NCBI RefSeq assembly: GCF_029543085.1
Contig: NZ_CP119967.1
Coordinates: 2,878,501 to 2,942,500, forward strand
Length of the DNA stretch: 64,000 nucleotides
Reading direction: 5' to 3'
Origin: Pseudomonas sp. A34-9
GTDB lineage: Bacteria > Pseudomonadota > Gammaproteobacteria > Pseudomonadales > Pseudomonadaceae
In this document: one piece after another, positions 1-7,308 of the stretch
Numbering within the stretch: position 1 is the first letter of the stretch
Layout of the letters: the number at the start of each line of letters is the position of its first letter
Position numbers and translations under genes: made by a program
Notes under the pieces: generated by a model
Told to the model about the DNA's origin: nothing
The model's database searches: none
What the model saw: the letters and a program-made list of their open reading frames with translations, nothing else

Positions 1-460
1 AGCTGCACATAAAACGACAGTGGAGTTTTGATCAGCGGAGGCTGGCATAACAAGCACCCTAAACATGGCCGGTCAGTGATTATAGAGAACAGAATCCGCA
101 TAACCACTACGGCCTCGGTTCAATGGAGGCGATGGCGCCATATCAGCTTCAGGGGGATGTGTTAGCCGGACGCTTACGTCTGTTGGGGAAAGGGGACGGA
201 TCTGTCGTGGGATCCGAGACGCAATGAGAATTCCGATAAACGCCAATGTTTAAGAAGACATCTCCAGACACTCTCTCAGGCTACATATCCTTGCGCCTTT
301 GCCTACAGCTACGCCAGAATCCGCCGGCTTGTGCGCCTTGGGGGCGGGTTCTATTGTGGTGCGGTCGCTGACGAATCAGTGATCGGATTTGACCGTCCGC
401 CCAATATCAAGGCGCGCCAGCGTTCTGCACGTGTTCAGGCATTGTCTGAAATCATGTCGC

Positions 461-569
461 GGTGGCTGTGCGTGGGACACCTTCGGGTGTGCCGGATTCC
501 TTGATGTCCGGTCGGTCAACCCGCGTACAGCTGCCACCCTGTTTGTTTGACCGCGAACAGTGGCGGCTC
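461..569 (+). promoter_or_regulatory. structured 5' leader of the DUF6124 gene
   Basis: The leader can fold in two exclusive ways. In fold 1, GGTGGC at 461-466 closes on GCCACC at 533-538 around a very stable hairpin (ACACC, UUCG tetraloop, GGTGT; about 477-490) and a CCGGA/TCCGG stem (492-511). In fold 2, AGCTGCCAC (529-537) pairs over nine bases with GTGGCGGCT (560-568), and TGTTTG can pair with CGAACA inside it. The shared strand 529-538 cannot be in both. The ribosome site follows at 578-583. The pairing is read directly; a regulatory role (attenuator, riboswitch or RNA-binding target) is inference. Confidence 0.45.
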
Positions 570-590
570 CAGTCATCAAGGAGCTTCACC

Positions 591-950
591 ATGATCAAAC
601 CAACACCCAACCCGCCCGAATCCAACTGCACGTCCCCCTACGAATCCATCGATTCCAGAAAACTCCACGAAGCCGCCGACCGCGCGCTCGACCATTATCT
701 CTGTCCGCCCGGGTCCACGCCGCCGCCACGTAAAAAACGTGGGATGTATGCCGTGACTGCGGACAACAAAAACGAAGAATTGCTGATTGATGCCAGTGAA
801 ACGCTTGCTTCGGCTCAAACCATTGCGCAGAACGTCGCCAGTCTGTTGCCGGCGTCGCAGCGTCGGGCGTTGTTGGGGATTGCGCAGTTGATCATGCTCG
901 GGGAGTTGGCGGTGAATCGGGCGCTGGATAATTTGCAATTGCCGGGGTGA
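591..950 (+). CDS. DUF6124 family small protein
   Basis: A 119-residue acidic protein of the Pseudomonas family formerly called DUF3077, whose function is unknown. The N-terminal half is Pro/Ser/Asn-rich and holds a basic patch (PPPRKKRG). The C-terminal half is helical with a hydrophobic run (RALLGIAQLIMLGELAVNRALDNL). There is no signal peptide or clear membrane anchor. The start is set by AAGGAG at 578-583, eight bases before the ATG at 591; the longer reading frame from 462 runs through the structured leader and is not credible. It stands alone, with a REP repeat downstream and a convergent LemA gene beyond it. Confidence 0.8.
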   Translation: MIKPTPNPPESNCTSPYESIDSRKLHEAADRALDHYLCPPGSTPPPRKKRGMYAVTADNKNEELLIDASETLASAQTIAQNVASLLPASQRRALLGIAQLIMLGELAVNRALDNLQLPG

Positions 951-999
951 TGTAGGTGTCGGGATCACCCGGTGATTGATCGGGTGTTCATTCTGGCGC

Positions 1000-1026
1000 T
1001 TTCGCGAGCAAGCTCGCTCCCACAGG
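1000..1026. repeat. REP element (single arm)
   Basis: The core GCGAGCAAGCTCGCTCCCAC is the common Pseudomonas REP hairpin. A degenerate partner arm (TGTGGGAGCG) lies near 1066-1077, so this may be a decayed REPIN. The gap from 951 to 1220 holds no credible gene; the short plus-strand frame across it is built from the REP. Confidence 0.7.
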
Positions 1027-1175
1027 GTTTTGTGTTAATTGCAGAAGTTGTGTTTGGCGGTGAGATCTGTGGGAGCGGGTCGGTTACTTTCCAGCAACGT
1101 TTTCATTTGGTTTGTTGCTACTTTCGGCATTGCGCCTGGAAAAATCAGCGGCGGATCTATTCAAGAAGGCAGGTG

Positions 1176-1208
1176 ATCGACCACCACCCTCACGGGTGAT
1201 GGTTCGAT
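1176..1208 (-). terminator. hairpin downstream of lemA
   Basis: Just past the lemA stop on the minus strand, ACCATCACCC and GGGTGGTGGT pair around a GTGA loop, extended by an ATCGA/TCGAT base. The stem is strong but has no U-run after it, so it may protect the mRNA end rather than terminate transcription alone. Confidence 0.4.
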
Positions 1209-1220
1209 GCTTAACGCAGG

Positions 1221-1790
1221 TTAGATATTCGGGGTGTAAGAGAAACTCTGCGAAGCTTCGGTATCGGTGAATGGCGTAACACGCGGTTTCTTGTTGAACA
1301 GGCCATTGACGACCGAGCCTGGGAACATTTCGATGGAGTTGTTGAACAGTTCGACGTTGCGGTTGTAGATGGTGATGGCCGCGCCGACGTTTTCTTGTTG
1401 TTCGGCAATCTCGCGCATCGTGTTGTTCGCCACTTCGGATGCTTTCAGGTCAGGGTAGGCCTCGAAGGTAACGCGCAAGCCGCCCATCAGCTCCCGTGAG
1501 GCGGTTTCTACTGTGGAGAGGGCATTGCCGTCCGCGCCAGCAGGCAGGCTGTGGATCGCGCTGCGCAGGCCGGCAATTTTTTCGAGGAGGCTGGACTCGA
1601 AGACCATGAAGTCTGCGAGTACTTTTTGCAGCTGATCGAGCACTTTTGTCTTCTGGCGTTCGTAAACGAGGACGTCCGACCAGGCACGTTGTACGCGGTT
1701 GTGTCCCCCGATGATGCCGTTGTAGATGCTGAAGCCCGCGATGATCATGACGACAGCGATAACAATGGCGAGGGTGAGTGTGATGTCCAT
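1221..1790 (-). CDS. LemA family protein
   Basis: A 189-residue protein with one N-terminal membrane helix (about residues 5-25), then the family's long helical-bundle domain: the block HNRVQRAWSDVLVYERQK, a central coiled region, and ENVGAAITIYNRNVELFNNS before a Pro/Thr-rich tail. LemA proteins are widespread inner-membrane-anchored proteins of unclear function. Its ATG lies three bases past the stop of the upstream membrane-protein gene, with a purine-rich site overlapping that stop, so the two are almost certainly cotranscribed and coupled. LemA genes are often found beside a second membrane protein of this kind. Confidence 0.88.
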   Translation of the reverse strand: MDITLTLAIVIAVVMIIAGFSIYNGIIGGHNRVQRAWSDVLVYERQKTKVLDQLQKVLADFMVFESSLLEKIAGLRSAIHSLPAGADGNALSTVETASRELMGGLRVTFEAYPDLKASEVANNTMREIAEQQENVGAAITIYNRNVELFNNSIEMFPGSVVNGLFNKKPRVTPFTDTEASQSFSYTPNI

Positions 1791-1793
1791 GTC

Positions 1794-2909
1794 TTACTTC
1801 TCTTGGCGGCTTGTTAGGGGAGAGGAGGCGAAGTTGTCATCGTGCAGTTCACTGAGTGCATGGCTCCATTGGAGCGCAGACATCAGGCGCGGCAGTGCGA
1901 CACCCGCAGCAATTTCTTCGTAGAACTCGTTGGGTGAGGACAGCGAGTATTGGGTACCGAATGTGAGTAAGTCGCTGGTCGTGAAGCTGAGGCAGAGCTT
2001 TCCACTGTCGGCGAACTCCAGGTTCGGAACCTTGAGTAGGTTGAATACCTTCATCAAGTGCAGCACCGTCGAAGGTTTGATGAACTTCGCACAGGTCATC
2101 TCGCTGCGCCCGGTCAAACAGAACGCTTTATTAAAATCCGGAGACGCCGTGTCCATGGAGCTCGGATAGTCGTTCTGCGAGTGTCCATCAGATCTGACCG
2201 ATATTCCGGTGACCCATGGAAAGTCGATGACCAGACTGTAGCGATCGTAGTGGTCATACACCACTCGAGTCTCTGTTTTGGTGCCTCCCTTGCCGTCGTC
2301 AACAGTGGTTTTGACTGTTCGTTTGTCGACGTAGTGCAGCCGGTGATACTCGTAAGGGAGTTTGTGCAGCGGGCCGGCAAACACACCCCGCATCGACTGG
2401 ACCAACTGGCGGCTGTAGTTGCCTCGCGTGTAATCAGCAAATTGCGCCTCCAGCTTGTTGAGGGTATAGCGCGGGTCTTCTTCCAGGCTGGTCAATCCGT
2501 TGTGGAAGTAGGATGACAGGCGAGCGATTTTGCTACTGAGCGAAGGCAAACGATCAGATTTGGATTTCATCCATACCAGACTCCCACCGGTAGAAACGAT
2601 GCCGAGCACACCAAGGACCACGGCGAACAAGTCGGGGTCAATTTGCAGACGGTAAAAAAAAGAAGCGACGGTATAGGTGTTCGCATACCCAGGAAAGGCC
2701 ACAGCGCTCGCGATCAATAGCAGGCCCGCGCCGAAAAAACACCATGCGCGTGTGAAACTGAATTTGAGCGAGCCATTGTACAAGGCGAACTCATGGATCA
2801 CGTTCAATAGGTCGGCGTTGGATTCAGCCCTGTCAATATTGGCTTCGCTCACAGTCAGCAACTCATTCAGTCGCGCGTTCTGCGATGTGTTGGGCCTGTA
2901 GACGTCCAT
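1794..2909 (-). CDS. LemA-partner membrane protein, DUF3137-like
   Basis: About 371 residues. An N-terminal soluble helix is followed by two hydrophobic segments (AWCFFGAGLLLIASAVAFPG and DLFAVVLGVLGIVSTGGSLVW), then a large soluble domain with YHRLHYVDKRTVKTTVDDG and a repeated aromatic/basic pattern. The architecture and the immediate LemA neighbour fit the DUF3137-type partner proteins, but the family call rests on context and general likeness. The start is uncertain: ATG at 2909 has no strong ribosome site, and the frame stays open upstream to a TTG at 2960. Confidence 0.6.
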   Translation of the reverse strand: MDVYRPNTSQNARLNELLTVSEANIDRAESNADLLNVIHEFALYNGSLKFSFTRAWCFFGAGLLLIASAVAFPGYANTYTVASFFYRLQIDPDLFAVVLGVLGIVSTGGSLVWMKSKSDRLPSLSSKIARLSSYFHNGLTSLEEDPRYTLNKLEAQFADYTRGNYSRQLVQSMRGVFAGPLHKLPYEYHRLHYVDKRTVKTTVDDGKGGTKTETRVVYDHYDRYSLVIDFPWVTGISVRSDGHSQNDYPSSMDTASPDFNKAFCLTGRSEMTCAKFIKPSTVLHLMKVFNLLKVPNLEFADSGKLCLSFTTSDLLTFGTQYSLSSPNEFYEEIAAGVALPRLMSALQWSHALSELHDDNFASSPLTSRQEK

Positions 2910-3171
2910 CAACGAGAGCACGGGAGAAGACTCACGACAGCATAGGGCGGCTCGAAGCAAGCGGGTCGAAGGTTTGCTGATTCAATTGGATGAGCGGGTG
3001 ATTCAGGGATGCCGGGTGCGGGAGCGATGGCCCAGATTGTGGATTTGGTTCTATTCATAATCTGTCAGAAATTTGGAAAAGGAGGGGACGATACCATTGT
3101 CATGCAATGATGGCTTCTGGCCGGTCTGAGTTTCTGGAAATGATTCTCCTGGGATGGGGGGGCAAAAGCGA

Positions 3172-3644
3172 CCCTCACCCCAGCCCTCTCCCGGAGGGAG
3201 AGGGGGCCGACCGAGGTGTCTTGCGGGGTGCATCGACCTGGAAGATCTTGGCGATTATGGTTTTGGTGATTCTTGGGGACGCGAGTACAAGCGACCCTGA
3301 TCCCAGCTTTCTTCCGGAGGGAGAGGGGGCTGACCGAGTTGTCTTGCGGGGTGCATCGACCTGGAAGATCTTGGCGATTATGGTTTTGGTGATTCTGTGA
3401 CCTTGCGAGTAGAAGCGACCCTCACCCCAGCCCTCTCCCGGAGGGGGAGGGGGCCGACCGAGGTGTCTTGCGGGGTACATCGACCTGGAAGATCTTGGCG
3501 ATTATGGCTTTGATGAAGGGCATTCGATTTGGCTTTTGTGAGCTTGGCAATTGTGGATTCAATGAATGGCTTTCAAGTCGGTGTAGCTCGCGAATATCCC
3601 CGAATCGGTTCCCTCTACCTCTGGGAGAGGGCTAGGGTGAGGGG
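3172..3644. repeat. composite hairpin-ended element, copy A (core 3 x ~124 bp)
   Basis: The left end (3172-3206) and right end (3611-3644) are inverted copies of one sequence; each contains its own hairpin, CCCTCTCCC facing GGGAGAGGG. Between them a unit of about 123-124 bases, starting near 3167, 3290 and 3414, is repeated three times. Each unit carries a partial copy of the end hairpin plus a stretch containing ATCGACCTGGAAGATC. The element fills the gap from 2910 to gspI and supplies the last codons of gspI. Short reading frames through it encode a peptide like PSPLPEGEGA and are not genes. Confidence 0.8.
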
Positions 3645-4018
3645 CTTTCCGTTCGGGACAACAAAGTCTCAAGCCTGGCCAACGGCGGCGCATCCTGGTT
3701 GCGGTCGAATACCTGGATACCGATTTTTAGCAATCGACCATTCTCTGCCGCTGCGATCACCTGTTCGCAGCGCAGCACTAGCCGCCCCTGATCACATTCC
3801 TGAGCTTTCATCCCCATCGGCAACTTCCCTTCCAGCCGCAACTCCGCCATCCGACTCTGCGCCGCAATCATCGCCACCGAGCGATCCCTTAAAACCCCGC
3901 TGCTCTGCGTCATCAACCCCGCCACGCGCACAGCCGCCGACATCGCCACGGCAATAATCGCCAGCGCCACCAGCACTTCAATCAATGTGAAACCCTGTTC
4001 CCGCAAACGCGCACGCAT
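3632..4018 (-). CDS. gspI: type II secretion minor pseudopilin GspI (HxcV-like)
   Basis: A 128-residue pseudopilin. The short basic leader MRARLREQG ends in Gly before FTLIEVLVAL, the site cut and methylated by prepilin peptidase PilD, and the hydrophobic helix continues through AIIAVAMSAAVRVAG. The downstream domain (AQSRMAELRLEG) matches GspI, which sits at the tip of the periplasmic pseudopilus with GspH, J and K. It is divergent from gspG, as hxcV is from hxcT in P. aeruginosa. The last residues (ESPSP and stop) are encoded by the end of repeat element A, so the original C-terminus may have been replaced. No gspH, gspJ or gspC lies next to it. Confidence 0.88.
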   Translation of the reverse strand: MRARLREQGFTLIEVLVALAIIAVAMSAAVRVAGLMTQSSGVLRDRSVAMIAAQSRMAELRLEGKLPMGMKAQECDQGRLVLRCEQVIAAAENGRLLKIGIQVFDRNQDAPPLARLETLLSRTESPSP

Positions 4019-4165
4019 AAACGGCCCAAACCCAAAACCCAGCCCTCGACGCTAACCCGCGTCCTTGACCGCTTGACGACGAAAACACCCGAGGATTTTC
4101 AACATCACTGACATATCTTCTTGCAACACTGCGCGTCGAATCGAATCAAGCCAGGGAATGTCGAG

Positions 4166-4624
4166 ATGGATATCGCACCTTTCAAATCGCTTCAGCAACC
4201 GATGCGCACGCCGCGTGGGCAGCAGGGTTTTACCCTGATCGAGATCATGGTGGTCGTGGTGATTCTGGGGATTCTGGCGGCGATGGTGGTGCCGAAAGTG
4301 CTCGACCGGCCGGATCAGGCGCGGGCGACGGCGGCGAAGCAGGATATTGGTGGGTTGATGCAGGCGTTGAAGTTGTATCGCCTCGATCACGGCACTTACC
4401 CGAGCATGAACCAGGGCCTGAAGGTGCTGGTGGAGCGGCCGGCGGATGCGAAGAACAGCAATTGGCGTTCGTACCTGGAGCGTTTGCCGAACGATCCGTG
4501 GGGGCGTCCTTATCAGTACCTCAACCCCGGCGCGAATGGCGAGATCGACATCTTTTCCCTCGGTGCCGACGGTCAGCCGGACGGCGACGGCGTGAATGCC
4601 GATATCGGTTCCTGGCAGTTGTAA
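4166..4624 (+). CDS. gspG: type II secretion major pseudopilin GspG (HxcT-like)
   Basis: About 152 residues. The prepilin motif G^FTLIEIMVVVVILGILAA is followed by the conserved VPKVLDRPDQARATAAKQDI stretch and the C-terminal GspG domain with LPNDPWGRPYQY and the calcium-site-like FSLGADGQPDGDG. It forms the shaft of the pseudopilus. I chose the ATG at 4166 because AGGGAA sits seven bases upstream; ATG 4202 would give a shorter leader and ATG 4121 a longer one. It is the first gene of the plus-strand operon, divergent from gspI across about 150 bases. Confidence 0.92.
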   Translation: MDIAPFKSLQQPMRTPRGQQGFTLIEIMVVVVILGILAAMVVPKVLDRPDQARATAAKQDIGGLMQALKLYRLDHGTYPSMNQGLKVLVERPADAKNSNWRSYLERLPNDPWGRPYQYLNPGANGEIDIFSLGADGQPDGDGVNADIGSWQL

Positions 4625-4632
4625 GGCCGGCC

Positions 4633-5592
4633 ATGAACAGCCGCTCGCCTGAGGGGGCGAAGCAACAGGGCATGGCGATTATCAGCGCGTTGTTGATTGC
4701 GGCCGTGGTGGCGGTGATTGCGGCGGGCATGTTGACGCGCCAGAGCGTGTCGACACGTGCGTTGGAGGCGGATCAGCAGCGTGTGCAGGGGCGTTGGGTG
4801 GTGCAGGGCGGGTTGGAGATCAGCCGTCAATTGCTCTGGGATGCACGTCAGCGCGATCCGTTGACCCGGCTCGATCAGCCATGGGCGCAGCGTCTCTCCG
4901 CGCAAGGTTTTGAGGGGCGACTGGAGGATGAGCAGGGCAAGTTCAACCTGCGCAATCTGGTGGCCAATGAGCGGGTCGATGAGGCGCAGGTGGCGGCGTT
5001 TCAGCGCTTGTGCGAGTTGGTCGGGGTCAGTGCCGGGTTGAGTCAGCGCATCAGTCAGCGGGTGATCGCGTCCTACCCGCGACTGCTGAATCCGCAGATT
5101 GCCGAGACGCCGAAAAGCGGTTTCGACAGTGGTCGCGCGACCTCGCCCAACGCTTCACGCAAACCGCAGAATCCGACGTTGCCAATGCTGCGCAGCATTG
5201 ATGATTTGCGCAGTGTCGACGGCGTTAATGAGGCGCTGATCGGCAAACTGGCGCCGTACCTGACGGTGATCCCCGCGACGACTTGGCTCAATGGCAACAC
5301 CGCCACCGCGCCGGTGTTGGCGGCTTATGTGCCGGGGCTGTCGCTGGAGCGTGCCAATGCGCTGATCGCCGAGCGCGATGCCGGGCGCTGGTTTATCAAT
5401 CGTGGCGATTTCGTTAACCGCTTGCGCATGCCGCAACTGGAGCTGACCAGCGTCAAGGTTGGCATCACCAGTGACTGGTTTCGCCTGCGCGGCGAGGCGC
5501 GGCGCGATCAGCGGCGTGTCAGTCTTGAGGCGTTGTTGCATCGCAGCCAGGACCGCTTGCCGCAAGTGATCTGGTCGCGGGTGGGCGTATGA
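4633..5592 (+). CDS. gspK: type II secretion minor pseudopilin GspK (HxcX-like)
   Basis: About 319 residues, the largest pseudopilin. The leader ends ...EGAKQQG before MAIISALLIAAVVAVIAAG, a GspK-type processing site lacking the usual Phe+1. The insert domain (DEQGKFNLRNLV) and two helix-hairpin-helix-like modules (DDLRSVDGVNEALIGKL; YVPGLSLERANALIAERDAG) are typical. GspK caps the pseudopilus tip. The ATG lies eight bases after the gspG stop, with AAGGCCGG before it, and the gene end overlaps gspL by four bases. Confidence 0.9.
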   Translation: MNSRSPEGAKQQGMAIISALLIAAVVAVIAAGMLTRQSVSTRALEADQQRVQGRWVVQGGLEISRQLLWDARQRDPLTRLDQPWAQRLSAQGFEGRLEDEQGKFNLRNLVANERVDEAQVAAFQRLCELVGVSAGLSQRISQRVIASYPRLLNPQIAETPKSGFDSGRATSPNASRKPQNPTLPMLRSIDDLRSVDGVNEALIGKLAPYLTVIPATTWLNGNTATAPVLAAYVPGLSLERANALIAERDAGRWFINRGDFVNRLRMPQLELTSVKVGITSDWFRLRGEARRDQRRVSLEALLHRSQDRLPQVIWSRVGV

Positions 5593-6767
5593 GCCAGTTG
5601 AAAGTGGCGTTGCCGCCCTTGGCGGAACTGGATCTGCACAGTGAATTGCACTGCGCCTGGCTGGATCGTCAGGGCCAGGTCACGCGGGAAGAACGCCACA
5701 CTCTGAGCCAGTTGAGCCAGCAATCGAAACTGCCGCCGCTGGTGTGTTTTCTGCATCCGGCTGACAGCCTGTTGGCGAGTCTCGATTTGCCGCCGTTGCC
5801 TGCCAACAAGATTGTCGCGGCGGTGCAGTGTGCGGCGCAGGCGTTGATGCTGGGTGACAGCAGCGAGATGCACATCGCGCACAGCGCGCGGGACGAGGCC
5901 GGGCAGGTGCAGATCGCCTGGGCGCCTCGACAACAGTTGTTAGGTTTTGGCCAGTTGCTGAAAAGCGCTGGGCTGAACCTGCGCGGTCTCTATCCGGCGC
6001 CGTTCAGTTTGCCGGTGCTGCCCGGCACTGTCGCTTGCGTGCAGGACGGGCATTTATTGCTGCGCGACAGCGTGCAAATAGCGCGGGTGCAGCCGTTGTT
6101 CGATGACGGTTTCGACGGTGTTGTGTGGGAACCGGGCGTCACTTTGCACTGGATCGGTGATCAACCTCCGCCGGGCGCTGAACTGCCGATGGCCGATGCG
6201 CAGCGCTGGACCGGGCCGCTACCCGGTTGGGGACTGCATGGCGCAGTCCAGCAACAAAAAACCGAGCATCGCGGCTGGGGCAGGGCGATCGCCCTGTCAG
6301 CGTTGGCTGTGGCCGTTTGGGTCATTGGTTTGAACCTGTATGCCGCCCGCGAAGCCGGGCAGGGCCAGCAGCTGAAAACCCAAATGAATTTGCGGGTGAA
6401 GCAGGCCTTTCCCGAGTTGCCGGTAATCCTTAATCCGTTGCAACAGGCCCGTCAGCAATTGGCGGCGCGGCAGAAGGGTGCGGCAGATGATCCGGCGCAA
6501 ACCTTCAGTCGTCTGGTGTTGCAGGCGGGCAGCGGGATGCCGTCGATGGCCGGCAGTGTCGAGCGGCTGACATTTGTCGACGGTACCTTGCAACTGAGTC
6601 TGCTCAGTGAAGCCCGTCGTGGCGGCAATGATCAGGACTGGCAAAGCACTTTGGCCCAGGCCGGTATCAGCGTGACGGCAGATGACGAGGGCTGGACCTT
6701 GCGTCCGGCCACTGAAGCCACCCCAGGCGAGAGCGATGACAGCGGCGGAGCAGATGAAGATGAATAA
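5589..6767 (+). CDS. gspL: type II secretion platform protein GspL (HxcY-like)
   Basis: A 392-residue bitopic inner-membrane protein. The cytoplasmic actin-like N-terminal domain (about 1-230) docks the GspE ATPase; one transmembrane helix follows (AIALSALAVAVWVIGLNLYA, about 239-258); the periplasmic ferredoxin-like domain comes last. Sequence conservation is low, as usual for GspL, so the call leans on architecture and on position between gspK and gspM. It overlaps gspK by ATGA, and its end runs into gspM. Confidence 0.85.
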   Translation: MSQLKVALPPLAELDLHSELHCAWLDRQGQVTREERHTLSQLSQQSKLPPLVCFLHPADSLLASLDLPPLPANKIVAAVQCAAQALMLGDSSEMHIAHSARDEAGQVQIAWAPRQQLLGFGQLLKSAGLNLRGLYPAPFSLPVLPGTVACVQDGHLLLRDSVQIARVQPLFDDGFDGVVWEPGVTLHWIGDQPPPGAELPMADAQRWTGPLPGWGLHGAVQQQKTEHRGWGRAIALSALAVAVWVIGLNLYAAREAGQGQQLKTQMNLRVKQAFPELPVILNPLQQARQQLAARQKGAADDPAQTFSRLVLQAGSGMPSMAGSVERLTFVDGTLQLSLLSEARRGGNDQDWQSTLAQAGISVTADDEGWTLRPATEATPGESDDSGGADEDE

Positions 6768-7308
6768 GGCCTCGCTCGCGCTGTACCGCGCCAAGTGGCA
6801 GCGCTTTAACGCTCAGGTGCAGGCGCGCTGGCAGCCGTTGGCCCTGCGCGAAAAACGCATGGTCGGCGGCATGGCCATTGCGCTGCTCGGCCTGCTGCTG
6901 TGGGTCGCGCTGATCCAGCCGCCGCTGAAGAAAATCGCTTATTGGCAGGCCGAGACGCCAAAGCTGCGCGCCCAGACTGAAGCGCTGGAAGTGCTGCTGC
7001 GCGAAGTCAGCGTGCGCCCGGACGGGCAAAGCGTGGCGCAGTCGCTGGAGCAGACCCTGCAGGCCAGCGGCCTCGCCGGGCACTATCAATTGCAGGCCGG
7101 GGAGGCGGGCGCCTGGCAGTTGACCTTCGACGCCGCACCCGCCGACGCCGTGCTCGACTGGCTGTTGAGCAACCCGGCACAACTTTCTCTGCAAGTGGTC
7201 GAGGCGCGTTTGCAACGCGCAGACAACCCCTCGACCGAAGTCACTGCCGGCACTTTGTCAGGCACCGTTCGCATGGATCAGGCGCTGGGCGCTAAGGAAG
7301 CTTCATGA
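6754..7308 (+). CDS. gspM: type II secretion platform protein GspM (HxcZ-like)
   Basis: About 184 residues: a short cytoplasmic N-terminus, one transmembrane helix (MVGGMAIALLGLLLWVALIQPPL), then a periplasmic coiled segment and a ferredoxin-like domain that pairs with GspL. The conserved EKR motif just before the helix (LREKRMVGG) is visible. The start is ambiguous: ATG 6736, 6754 and 6760 are in frame, all overlapping the gspL end. I prefer 6754, behind GGCGGAG. It overlaps the secretin gene by ATGA. Confidence 0.82.
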   Translation: MKMNKASLALYRAKWQRFNAQVQARWQPLALREKRMVGGMAIALLGLLLWVALIQPPLKKIAYWQAETPKLRAQTEALEVLLREVSVRPDGQSVAQSLEQTLQASGLAGHYQLQAGEAGAWQLTFDAAPADAVLDWLLSNPAQLSLQVVEARLQRADNPSTEVTAGTLSGTVRMDQALGAKEAS